5,992 nt of DNA. Source: Synergistaceae bacterium (lineage in GTDB: Bacteria > Synergistota > Synergistia > Synergistales > Synergistaceae). Positions 1 through 5,992 of this stretch are shown in pieces; the first letter of the stretch is position 1; the number at the start of each line of letters is the position of its first letter. A model generated the notes under the pieces. The model was not told the origin of the DNA and did no database searches. It saw only the letters and a list, made by a program, of their open reading frames with translations. The position numbers and the translations under genes are program-made. The DNA lies in contig JAISRP010000190.1 of the NCBI GenBank assembly GCA_031273585.1, forward strand, positions 1 through 5,992. Direction: 5' to 3'.

Positions 1-210
1 CTCGCGCCGTACGAGCCCAAGCCCTCCGAGGTGAAGCTGGCGGTGTGCGGAAACGGGGCGGCGGAAAAATCCCAGGTTCAGGGCATGGTCAAACACCTGT
101 TGAATCTGGCGAGCACGCCCCGCCCGGACGACGCTGCGGACGCGCTCGCAATAGCGATAACCGGCCTGTCGCTCGCCCAGTATGAGCAAAGGAAGAACAT
201 GGGGTTTTGA
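1..210 (+). CDS. ruvC: RuvC Holliday-junction resolvase, C-terminal part (5' end outside window)
   Basis: This is the last 69 codons of an open frame that enters from the left edge and ends in TGA at 208-210. RuvC is the dimeric endonuclease that nicks Holliday junctions symmetrically after RuvAB branch migration. Visible family signatures are [20 protein letters not shown] near the left edge, [10 protein letters not shown], and [14 protein letters not shown] at visible residues 40-53. The second and third aspartates of that last motif (visible residues 44 and 47) align with the final two acidic catalytic residues of E. coli RuvC (D138 and D141), so this part of the active site is intact. The first two catalytic acids lie outside the window. 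The C-terminus is of ordinary family length. ruvA follows after 30 bases on the same strand, as in many bacteria, which supports the call. Identification rests on motif recognition and context. Confidence 0.95.
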   Translation, partial: LAPYEPKPSEVKLAVCGNGAAEKSQVQGMVKHLLNLASTPRPDDAADALAIAITGLSLAQYEQRKNMGF

Positions 211-240
211 GGTCGGCGGGTTGAGCGGGGGAATGGTCTG

Positions 241-846
241 GTGATAAGGAGTCTGTCCGGGACGGTCATTTCGATAGATGCCGAGATAATATGTATGGAT
301 GTCGCGGGGTTCGGGCTGGAGGTGTTCGCGTCCGGTTCGCTGATGGCGTCCGCGCGCGTGGGGGAGTTTTTGACCTGCGCCGCCTACCTGCAGACGAGCG
401 ACGCCGGGATGTCCCTATTCGGTTTTTCCGACGAGCTCGAGCGGTCGCTGTTTCTCGAGATCACGCAGGTCAAGACGATGGGCGGCAAGCTGTCAATCGC
501 GCTGCTGAGGCATCTCGACGCCGGGAGGATAATATCCGCAATACTGGCGGAGGACGCGGTCCGGCTGGCCGTGCCCGGACTCGGCCCCAAGAGGGCGGAG
601 CGCATCTGCTTTGAGCTGCGCTCCAAGGTGGAGAGGAAGTTCGCCTCCCTGGCCGGGATGGACGTTCCGGCGATCGGCGGAAGGGGTTCCGTAGACGCGG
701 GCGTCATCGCGGGTCTGGTGGGACTTGGCTTCACCCAGAGCGAGGCTGTTCACGCCCTTTCAGCGTGCAGGGCAGAGGAGAGCGGCAGGGTCTGGACCGA
801 GGAGGAGCTCCTGATGTCGGCCCTGGGCAGGCTTCAGAGGAGGTAA
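241..846 (+). CDS. ruvA: Holliday junction branch-migration protein RuvA
   Basis: A 201-residue protein, the usual RuvA length. RuvA tetramers hold the four-way junction flat and load the RuvB motors. The N-terminal OB-fold domain spans about residues 1-63 and opens with the typical MIRSLSGTV. The tandem helix-hairpin-helix domain follows. The second hairpin, VPGLGPKRAERICFEL at 111-126, is canonical. The first, around 77-90, is degenerate (TMGGK where GVGxK is usual). A linker at about 140-150 leads to domain III (about 152-200), which contacts RuvB and includes a GLVGLGFTQSEAVHAL segment. The GTG start at 241 is chosen because it gives the family N-terminus. A purine-rich GGGGGA at 227-232 lies 8 bases upstream as a modest ribosome-binding site. 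The gene sits between ruvC and ruvB and is probably cotranscribed with both. I am sure of the family. Confidence 0.97.
   Translation: MIRSLSGTVISIDAEIICMDVAGFGLEVFASGSLMASARVGEFLTCAAYLQTSDAGMSLFGFSDELERSLFLEITQVKTMGGKLSIALLRHLDAGRIISAILAEDAVRLAVPGLGPKRAERICFELRSKVERKFASLAGMDVPAIGGRGSVDAGVIAGLVGLGFTQSEAVHALSACRAEESGRVWTEEELLMSALGRLQRR
838..844 (+). promoter_or_regulatory. Strong ribosome-binding site for ruvB inside the end of ruvA
   Basis: AGGAGGT, a full match to the anti-Shine-Dalgarno core, lies 5 bases before the GTG at 850. Its last base is the first base of the ruvA TAA stop (844-846). The site therefore fixes the ruvB start and ties ruvB initiation to the end of ruvA translation, as expected for balanced production of complex subunits. 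Confidence 0.8.
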
Positions 847-849
847 GAG

Positions 850-1905
850 GTGGCCTCGGAGGATCGTACGCCCGACAAGCCGTTCGAGAGCCTGAGGCAG
901 GACAGGGTTGAGGACGTCCCCTCGATCCGCCCTCAGGCGCTGCTCGAATTTATCGGGCAGGACGCGCTGAAGGACAAGCTGTCCATATTCATCCGGGCGT
1001 CGCGGAGCCGCGGGGAGCAGTTGGATCATACCCTCTTTTACGGCCCGCCCGGTCTGGGAAAGACAACCCTGGCAGGCATAATATCGCGCGAGATGGGCGG
1101 AAACCTGCGGGTCACATCCGGCCCGTCGCTCGAGCGGGCGGGGGATCTGGCCGCCATCCTCTCCAACGTTCAACCGAACGACGTCCTCTTTATAGACGAG
1201 ATACACCGGATGTCCGCCAACGTGGAGGAGATACTCTACCCCGCGATGGAGGACTTCTGCCTCTCGATAGTCGTCGGCAAGGGCCCGCTCGCGCGAAGCA
1301 TACGCCTTCAGCTCCCAAAGTTCACCCTGATCGGGGCCACCACCCGTCTTGGACTCCTGACGTCGCCCCTTCGCTCGCGCTTCGGCATTGTCGAGCAGCT
1401 GCACCTCTACGCGCCGGACGAGCTGACGCGGATAGTGCTGCGGGGCGCGGAGGTCATGTCGGCGGTCATAACGGACGACGCTGCGGGCGAGATCGGACTG
1501 AGGGCAAGGGGCACGCCTCGGGTCGCGCTGCGCCTCCTTCGCCGCGTGCGCGACGTAGCCCAGGTGAGGGAGATGAGCGCCATCGAGCTGCCCCTGGCCA
1601 AGTCGGCCCTGGACATGCTGGGGGTCGATCCGGAGGGCCTGGACGAGCAGGACAGAAAATTTCTGACCGCGCTGCTGGAGCTCTTCGACGGCGGTCCGGT
1701 CGGCCTGTCCACGCTCGCTGCCGCCCTGAACGAGGACACTCAGACGATAGAGGACATCTACGAGCCGTACCTGATACAGAAGGGCCTGCTCGAACGCACG
1801 CCGAGGGGTCGGAGGGCGACGAGAAAGACGTACGAGTACATGGGCCGCCCGCCGTCGATACAGTTCAGGCAGCTCAGCCTGCTCGACGACGACGGTGATA
1901 TTTAG
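850..1905 (+). CDS. ruvB: Holliday junction branch-migration ATPase RuvB
   Basis: A 351-residue AAA+ motor protein that forms hexamers on each side of the RuvA-bound junction and pumps DNA through it. Motifs in order: the [12 protein letters not shown]-terminal signature (27-37), Walker A GPPGLGKT (65-72), Walker B LFIDEIH (113-119), sensor 1 GATTR (162-166), an arginine-finger segment SPLRSRFG (172-179), sensor 2 around GTPR (221-224), then a C-terminal winged-helix domain (about 265-330) ending in the hallmark LLERTPRGR. All catalytic motifs are intact. Small departures from common RuvB sequences are GATTRLG for GATTRAG and [10 protein letters not shown] for GTPRIANRLL. The acidic tail (LLDDDGDI) is slightly long. 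The GTG start is set by the AGGAGGT just upstream and lies 3 bases after the ruvA stop. ATA is the commonest isoleucine codon (13 of 23 by hand count), typical of this block. Confidence 0.98.
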   Translation: MASEDRTPDKPFESLRQDRVEDVPSIRPQALLEFIGQDALKDKLSIFIRASRSRGEQLDHTLFYGPPGLGKTTLAGIISREMGGNLRVTSGPSLERAGDLAAILSNVQPNDVLFIDEIHRMSANVEEILYPAMEDFCLSIVVGKGPLARSIRLQLPKFTLIGATTRLGLLTSPLRSRFGIVEQLHLYAPDELTRIVLRGAEVMSAVITDDAAGEIGLRARGTPRVALRLLRRVRDVAQVREMSAIELPLAKSALDMLGVDPEGLDEQDRKFLTALLELFDGGPVGLSTLAAALNEDTQTIEDIYEPYLIQKGLLERTPRGRRATRKTYEYMGRPPSIQFRQLSLLDDDGDI

Positions 1906-1908
1906 GCC

Positions 1909-2136
1909 ATGAACGCCGCAGCCCGGATGCTCATGACGGCCGGCATCGTGCTGTTCCTGGCGGGAGGCGCGCTCTATCTGGCGTCGAAGGTCGGCCTGCC
2001 GTTCGGGAGGCTGCCGGGGGACATATCGTGGGAGGGCAAGAACTTCAGGTTCTTCGCCCCCATAACGAGCATGATAGTTGTGAGCCTGATACTGACGATA
2101 ATCTTGAACGTGATATCCAAATTCGGAGGGAAATAG
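1909..2136 (+). CDS. DUF2905 family small membrane protein
   Basis: A 75-residue protein with two hydrophobic segments, at about residues 8-25 and 50-69. They are joined by a short polar loop carrying GRLPGDI at 33-39, followed by a charged stretch (EGKNFRFF) that leads into PITS. This pattern of a short N-terminal helix, the LPGDI motif and a second helix is what I know as DUF2905. The biochemical function is unknown to me. It should sit in the cytoplasmic membrane as a hairpin. The ATG at 1909 is 3 bases after the ruvB stop. No good ribosome-binding site is visible before it, so translation is probably coupled to ruvB. The spoIID-like gene follows after 2 bases. Finding a small membrane protein between ruvB and spoIID/queA recalls gene orders in Clostridia and Synergistota, but what it does there cannot be read from sequence. 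Confidence 0.88.
   Translation: MNAAARMLMTAGIVLFLAGGALYLASKVGLPFGRLPGDISWEGKNFRFFAPITSMIVVSLILTIILNVISKFGGK
2125..2130 (+). promoter_or_regulatory. Ribosome-binding site that decides the SpoIID-family start
   Basis: GGAGGG lies 8 bases before the ATG at 2139 and within the last codons of the DUF2905 gene. The reading frame is open further upstream, to a GTG at 2028. That extension would overlap the DUF2905 gene by more than 100 bases and would put a hydrophilic tail before the signal peptide. The site and the signal peptide together favour 2139. Confidence 0.75.
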
Positions 2137-2138
2137 CG

Positions 2139-3593
2139 ATGCGAAACTACGAAAATACGAACGGGCCGATTTTGCGCGCCGCCGTCCGGCGATGCGCGCT
2201 GAGGGGATCTGCGGTCATAGCCCTGATCCTCCTTATGCTTGGGCGCCCCGCTGGGGCCGTGCAGAATTACAAGATGAGGATAGCGGTGGCGGAGGGGGTC
2301 TCCTCTGGCCGCCTGATCGGGCTCGGCATCTCGCTTAGCGACGCCAAGGGAGTTCGCGTCTCCGTCCAGAACGGCGCCTCGGTCGCGGCGTCCGGGGCCG
2401 GCGTCAAGGTCGGCGGCCAGGCGCTTGCGCTGCCGGTCGGCGTAACGGCGAAGAGCGGTCTCGGCTGGGACGGCACGAGGTATCGCGGCGTCCTGAGCCT
2501 CATACCGGCGGGCAAGGGGTTTACAGTCGTCGACGAGGTGGATCTGGAGAGCTATATCCGCGGGATACTCAAGGTCGAGATGAGCCCCGAGTGGAACATC
2601 GAGGCGCTCAAGGCGCAGGCCATCCTGGCCCGGACTTACGCCGTGAAGAACAGGGGGCGGTTCGGGTCCAGGGGGTACGATCTTGACGCGACGGATAACT
2701 CCCAGGTGTACAGGGGCGTCAACGCCGAGGACCCGCGCACCGACATGGCCGTGGCCGAGACCGGAGGGATGATACTGTCGTGGAACGGCGCGCCCGCCGA
2801 TATTTACTACCACTCCGACAGCGGGGGCTTCACCGCCGACATGGCGCACGTGTGGGGGGGCGGCAGGCCGTACCTCGTGGCGAAGCAGGAGATAGTCGGC
2901 TACGCCTCGCCAAACTCGACGTGGCAGTTGAGCCTGACCGGCGAGCAGATCGCCTCGATACTCGGCAGGATGGGCCGCCCGGTCGGCCGCGTCCGGTCGG
3001 TCGAGGTGTCCCTGAAGGACGCGGCGGGCCGCGCCGTCCAGCTACGAATAACCGGCGACGGCGGGACTGCCGACGTGAGGGCTCACGACTTCAGGATGGC
3101 GGCCGGCAGCAAGGTCGTGCGCAGCACGTTCTTCACTGTGTCCGGAGGGACCTCCTCGGAGGAGTCCACGTCGGGCCGGAACCCGGCGCCCCCGGCTGCA
3201 AGCGGGACCCCGGCGAGCCTGACGGAGATGGCGTCCGGCGTGGACCCGCTGGTCGAGATGACCAAGCTCGGCGTCTTCAGCAGGGACGAGCTCTACGACA
3301 TGCTATTTAAGACCGACGACAGGGATGGTTATCTGAGGCTCGGGGAGAGGAGACTCCGCGATCGCGGCATGTCCCTTCCAGGCGTCTCGGGTTCGTCTCC
3401 CGCTCCGCCGGTCGAAAAACCCCCGAGGCCCGCCGCAGATGCCTCGGCATCCGACGCCTTCGTGTTCAAGGGAAGGGGATGGGGGCACGGCGTCGGCCTG
3501 TCTCAGTGGGGGGCCAAGGCCATGGCTGACAGCGGCATGAAGTGCGAGGAGATATTGGGTTTTTACTTCCCGGGGACGAGGATTGTCCGATAG
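2139..3593 (+). CDS. Secreted SpoIID/LytB-domain protein, probable peptidoglycan lytic transglycosylase, with internal insert
   Basis: From the ATG at 2139 the product is 484 residues. Residues 1-40 look like a signal peptide: an arginine-bearing n-region, a hydrophobic core (SAVIALILLML at 24-34) and likely cleavage after AGA at 40. The mature protein should act in the envelope. The SpoIID domain begins near residue 128 with FTVVDEVDLESYIRGILKVE. Glu147, in LKVEMSPEW before EALKAQAILARTYA, aligns with the catalytic glutamate of SpoIID. That enzyme cuts glycan strands as a lytic transglycosylase, acting on denuded strands during spore engulfment. YYHSDSGG (223-230), HVWGG (237-241) and a C-terminal GRGWGHGVGLSQWGA (445-459) complete the family pattern. 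Residues about 336-438 form an insert separating the last motif from the rest: a Ser/Pro/Ala-rich linker, a charged core, then a second Pro-rich linker. The domain alone does not imply sporulation, because the family also occurs in non-sporulating bacteria. The substrate and exact role are inferred. Confidence 0.9.
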   Translation: MRNYENTNGPILRAAVRRCALRGSAVIALILLMLGRPAGAVQNYKMRIAVAEGVSSGRLIGLGISLSDAKGVRVSVQNGASVAASGAGVKVGGQALALPVGVTAKSGLGWDGTRYRGVLSLIPAGKGFTVVDEVDLESYIRGILKVEMSPEWNIEALKAQAILARTYAVKNRGRFGSRGYDLDATDNSQVYRGVNAEDPRTDMAVAETGGMILSWNGAPADIYYHSDSGGFTADMAHVWGGGRPYLVAKQEIVGYASPNSTWQLSLTGEQIASILGRMGRPVGRVRSVEVSLKDAAGRAVQLRITGDGGTADVRAHDFRMAAGSKVVRSTFFTVSGGTSSEESTSGRNPAPPAASGTPASLTEMASGVDPLVEMTKLGVFSRDELYDMLFKTDDRDGYLRLGERRLRDRGMSLPGVSGSSPAPPVEKPPRPAADASASDAFVFKGRGWGHGVGLSQWGAKAMADSGMKCEEILGFYFPGTRIVR

Positions 3594-3600
3594 GGCGGAT

Positions 3601-4641
3601 GTGGATCCGTACGATGTAGAGTCCTACTCCTACGACCTCCCCGAGGCGCAGATCGCTCAGGCCCCTGCCGCCCGCAGGGATGGGTCGAGGCTGATGCGGG
3701 TCGTGCGCGGATCGGGCGAGATATCCCACCTGCAATTCTCGGATCTCCCGGACGTCCTTCGCCCCGGCGACCTGTTGGTGATGAACGACACAAGGGTATA
3801 CAAGGCGCGCCTCGTCGGCAAAAAAATCGGGGGCGGCGCCGCGGCCGAGGTGTTCTGCCTCGGCCGGACGGAGGACCCGGGCGTCTGGAGGGCCCTGGTG
3901 CGCCCCGGGAGACATCTGCCGCCGGGGTCCGGCGTCGAGCTCGAGGACGGAAGCGTCGTAGCGATAGGCGAGAGGCTGGGGGACGGCCTCCGCCTCGTCA
4001 GGCTGCCCTCCGGCGTCCCGGCGGAGTACCTGTTCGAGTCAATCGGCAGGCTGCCTCTGCCTCCCTATATTAAAAACAGCGCCGCGGACGAGGAGAGATA
4101 TCAGACCGTGTACTCGGACCGCGAAAAAAACGCCTCGGCAGCCGCCCCAACCGCTGGGCTTCATTTCACAGAGGCCATGCTGGCGGACCTCGAGGCGCGC
4201 GGAATCGCTCACGCGTTCGTCACCCTGGACGTCGGACTTGGGACGTTCCGCCCCGTCAAGGTCCGGGACGTGAGGGACCACACGATGCACGGCGAGACCT
4301 GCAGGATAGCCCCAGCTCAGGCCGAGCTCATCAACGGGGCGATTGCGGACGGCCGCAGAATAATAGCGGTCGGAACGACCGCGGTGCGGACGATCGAGTC
4401 GTTCGCCTCTGCCCCCGGACGAGTCGAGCCCGGGGAGAGGACGACCGAGATTTTCATATACCCCGGATTTGACTTCAAGGTCACGGACGCCATGATAACG
4501 AACTTCCACCTGCCGCGCAGCACGCTTCTCATGCTGGTAGCCGCCTTCGCCGGCCACGAAACGACACTGGCCGCATATCGCAGAGCCGTGGAGCATGGCT
4601 ACAGGTTCTTCTCGTTCGGGGACGCGATGCTGATTGAATGA
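3601..4641 (+). CDS. queA: S-adenosylmethionine:tRNA ribosyltransferase-isomerase QueA
   Basis: QueA transfers and isomerises the ribosyl part of S-adenosylmethionine onto preQ1-modified tRNA, giving epoxyqueuosine at the wobble position of GUN anticodons. With the GTG start the protein has 346 residues, the usual length. Signatures, numbered from that start: SYDLPEAQIAQ near the N-terminus, SRLM (29-32), PGDLLVMNDTRV (55-66), PLPPYIKN (152-159), AAPTAGLHFT (181-190), GLGTFRPV (212-219), AVGTTAVRT (256-264), TNFHLPRSTLLMLVAAFAG (300-318) and YRFFSFGDAMLI (334-345). Nothing essential appears missing. The start is uncertain. An in-frame TTG at 3583 would add six residues and overlap the SpoIID-family gene by 11 bases, with GGGGA 6 bases before it. 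I prefer GTG 3601 because it gives a more usual N-terminus, although its ribosome-binding site is poor. It is the last gene of the run; tgt, often next to queA, is absent. Confidence 0.96.
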   Translation: MDPYDVESYSYDLPEAQIAQAPAARRDGSRLMRVVRGSGEISHLQFSDLPDVLRPGDLLVMNDTRVYKARLVGKKIGGGAAAEVFCLGRTEDPGVWRALVRPGRHLPPGSGVELEDGSVVAIGERLGDGLRLVRLPSGVPAEYLFESIGRLPLPPYIKNSAADEERYQTVYSDREKNASAAAPTAGLHFTEAMLADLEARGIAHAFVTLDVGLGTFRPVKVRDVRDHTMHGETCRIAPAQAELINGAIADGRRIIAVGTTAVRTIESFASAPGRVEPGERTTEIFIYPGFDFKVTDAMITNFHLPRSTLLMLVAAFAGHETTLAAYRRAVEHGYRFFSFGDAMLIE

Positions 4642-4959
4642 CAACCCCATTCTCCAGCCGCACTGCCGCGGACGACTGCCAGGTCTTTGCCCTCTCTGAC
4701 GGAAGATGTCCGTATTCGCGATTAAATCCGAGGGCGCATCATTAAATGAGAAGCTATAGCGTAAGTTGATATGGCAATTTAACAATAGAAGCCTAAAGGG
4801 TAAAGATTGAAAACCCTTGCTGTCACCGCAACCGCCATCGGCAAAATTCCACGCGGTTTATTCAATCGGCTATATCAGTCGAGATTCAAATCCGGGAGAC
4901 GCCGTTCAGGCCGAGCGGGCAGCCTTGTCTGCCACAGGCAAAAGCAGCGGCTCTCCGCA
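4642..4959. other. Intergenic region between convergent queA and kinase gene, no confident gene
   Basis: This 318-base stretch holds no gene I recognise. Base composition changes along it: 4741-4800 is only about 33% GC by hand count. Visible structure: ATTAAAT occurs at 4721-4727 and again at 4741-4747; AAGGGT (4796-4801) pairs with ACCCTT (4813-4818) across an 11-base loop; TCGGCT (4866-4871) pairs with AGTCGA (4877-4882) with one G-T pair; GGCAG (4918-4922) pairs with CTGCC (4929-4933) across 6 bases. None is followed by a convincing T-run, so I do not call a terminator, although one would be expected between convergent genes. From about 4810 onwards all three plus frames are open into the kinase gene. 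On the minus strand a 31-codon frame (4779-4874) ends in a TAA read from 4779-4781. No tRNA, CRISPR array or insertion-sequence end is apparent. Confidence 0.6.
4918..4933. repeat. Short inverted repeat near the kinase 3' end
   Basis: GGCAG and CTGCC flank a six-base loop about 27 bases beyond the kinase stop codon. The stem is perfect but only 5 bp long and has no T-run on either strand. It could be part of a weak transcript-end structure or chance. Confidence 0.3.
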
Positions 4960-5992
4960 TTATTTTTCGCGCCTGAAAATCTGCCCGATTACGTCCAAAG
5001 TCGTATCATACTCGACCGGCTTTGCGATGTGCCCGTTCATGCCGGACTCCACCACCATCTGAATATCGTCTTTGAATGCGTTGGCCGTCATTGCGAATAT
5101 GGGGACCTTTCCCGCGTCCGGGCGTGGGAGGGCACGGATCGCGCGAGTCGCCGTGCATCCGTCCATCACCGGCATCTGCACGTCCATGAGGATTAAATCA
5201 AAATAATTGTCCGGCGACGCGGAAAAGATTTCCACCGCTTCCTGCCCGTTGGAAGCGCCTTCGCAAGCAACGCCGGTATCCTCTAAAAACGTCATGACAA
5301 TCTCTCTGTTGATCTCCACATCGTCCACGATAAGGATGACGCGCCCAGAGAAATCCCGAATGGGCTCTTCTGTTGGAATATTCTCTGTTTTGCTGGCGCT
5401 GTCTATGTCGAACCAGGCTTGAAAAGAAAATTTGGAGCCTATCCCCTCTTTGCTTTCGACCTTGATGCTGCTGCCCATGAGTTCGACGATATTGCGACTT
5501 ATGGACAGCCCGAGTCCCGTCCCTCCGTATTTCCTGGAGATGCTGCCGTCAGCCTGTTCAAATGGAGTGAAGATGCGCGACAGGTCTTCCTCCGCCATAC
5601 CGATACCCGTATCTTCCACAGAGAAAGAGATCAGAACCTTCTGGCTGTCTTGGGAAACGACATTCGCCTCCAGCGTCACGAATCCCCCGGCTTCGGTGAA
5701 CTTCACCGCATTGGAAATGAAGTTGATGAGCGTCTGTGAAAGACGCATGGAATCCCCGATAAGCGTCAGGCCGCGTACATCGGGAGCGTTCAGGGCGAGC
5801 GACAATCCCTTGTTTTGGGCGCTCCCCCGTATGCTGTTTACAATATTGTCCAATAGAACATCCAAGGAGAACGGAGCTTTTTCCAGAATGAGCTTGCCTT
5901 CCTCAATCTTTGACATATCGAGCACATCATTGACAAGTCCGAGCAGATGATGGGAGGATATGTCAATCTGCTCGATGGATTTCCGCAGCACC
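4960..5992 (-). CDS. Hybrid sensor histidine kinase, C-terminal part (HisKA end, HATPase, receiver); N-terminus outside window
   Basis: The frame enters from the right edge and ends with TAA read from 4962-4960; 343 complete codons are visible. The first visible residues, including LLGLVNDVLDMSKIEEGKL (16-34), are the second helix of the HisKA dimerisation domain. The phosphoacceptor histidine should lie about 25-30 residues further upstream, outside the window. The ATPase domain (about 78-194) has an N box with LINFISNAVKFT (88-99), G1 DTGIGM (127-132), IFTPFEQAD (140-148) and G2 GGTGLGLSI (156-164). A linker leads to a receiver domain (about 217-340) with acidic pair D223/D224, probable phospho-acceptor D270 in LILMDVQMPVMDG, T302 and K324 (AKP). 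It therefore phosphorylates itself and passes phosphate to its own receiver, and probably onward to a separate phosphotransfer protein. The signal is unknown because the sensor part is missing. It is convergent with queA, poorer in GC, and uses ATC 17, ATT 10, ATA 6 times for isoleucine, unlike ruvB. Confidence 0.95.
   Translation of the reverse strand, partial: VLRKSIEQIDISSHHLLGLVNDVLDMSKIEEGKLILEKAPFSLDVLLDNIVNSIRGSAQNKGLSLALNAPDVRGLTLIGDSMRLSQTLINFISNAVKFTEAGGFVTLEANVVSQDSQKVLISFSVEDTGIGMAEEDLSRIFTPFEQADGSISRKYGGTGLGLSISRNIVELMGSSIKVESKEGIGSKFSFQAWFDIDSASKTENIPTEEPIRDFSGRVILIVDDVEINREIVMTFLEDTGVACEGASNGQEAVEIFSASPDNYFDLILMDVQMPVMDGCTATRAIRALPRPDAGKVPIFAMTANAFKDDIQMVVESGMNGHIAKPVEYDTTLDVIGQIFRREK

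Noticed and set aside
233..244. Three-codon mini-frame (ATG GTC TGG TGA) overlapping the ruvA GTG start
   Set aside because: It is curious but too short to separate from chance; the ruvA N-terminus clearly begins at 241.
760..1404. Minus-strand open frame of 214 codons antisense to ruvB
   Set aside because: The plus strand encodes all RuvB motifs here, and the antisense product is low-complexity and unrecognisable.
1974..2849. Long minus-strand open frame (291 codons) antisense to the DUF2905 and SpoIID-family genes
   Set aside because: It overlaps two well-supported plus-strand genes, has no recognisable motif, and is the kind of shadow frame common in GC-rich DNA.
4039..4785. Minus-strand open frame of 248 codons antisense to queA and running into the gap
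   Set aside because: Most of it lies opposite the strongly conserved queA motifs, and its product shows no family features.
4766..4791. Possible promoter in the AT-rich gap (TTGATA followed by TAGAAG)
   Set aside because: The spacing is 14 bases, the -10 box is poor, and no gene starts downstream on that strand.
4877..4900. A tRNA-like T-loop string (ATTCAAATCC)
   Set aside because: The flanking bases do not form a T-arm stem, and no matching acceptor, D or anticodon arms are present.
4940..4958. Possible minus-strand terminator for the kinase (GCGG/CCGC stem with a nearby TTTT)
   Set aside because: The stem is only 4 bp and the T-run is just four bases and interrupted from the stem by TGC, too weak to call.
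4807..5196. Plus-strand open frame of 129 codons from a TTG in the gap into the kinase gene
   Set aside because: Its second half is antisense to the receiver domain and its first half has no recognisable family, so there is no support for a gene.

Overview
The window looks like a piece of a GC-rich bacterial chromosome. The block from ruvC to queA runs at about 62-63% GC in sample lines I counted by hand, yet it uses ATA (Ile) and AGG (Arg) heavily. That codon habit, together with the gene order and a SpoIID-type protein with a signal peptide, fits a member of the Synergistota, with a Clostridia-like lineage as the second choice. This assignment is inference; no rRNA or other decisive marker is present.

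Positions 1-4641 hold six tightly packed plus-strand genes that look like one operon: the 3' end of ruvC, then ruvA, ruvB, a small DUF2905 membrane protein, a secreted SpoIID/LytB-family protein, and queA. Gaps are 30, 3, 3, 2 and about 7 bases, so translational coupling is likely throughout. RuvA, RuvB and RuvC form the Holliday-junction branch-migration and resolution machine. QueA makes the epoxyqueuosine precursor on tRNA. The two genes between them are envelope proteins: a two-helix membrane protein of unknown role and a probable exported peptidoglycan lytic enzyme. The SpoIID protein carries an insert of about 100 residues inside its family domain, which is the most unusual protein feature here.

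Positions 4642-4959 have no convincing gene. Part of the stretch is strongly AT-rich (about 33% GC at 4741-4800). It contains small inverted repeats and a region open in all three plus frames. I could not find a good terminator or promoter in it.

Positions 4960-5992 hold, on the minus strand, the C-terminal part of a hybrid sensor histidine kinase: end of the HisKA domain, HATPase and a receiver domain. Its N-terminal part lies beyond the window. The gene is convergent with queA, is about 45-48% GC in sampled lines, and prefers ATC/ATT over ATA. The right-hand part therefore looks like a compositional boundary, possibly the edge of acquired DNA or an assembly join.

I see no clear new defence or mobile system. 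The best leads are the SpoIID insert, the conserved but uncharacterised DUF2905 gene in a recombination/tRNA/envelope operon, and the boundary with its odd intergenic sequence.
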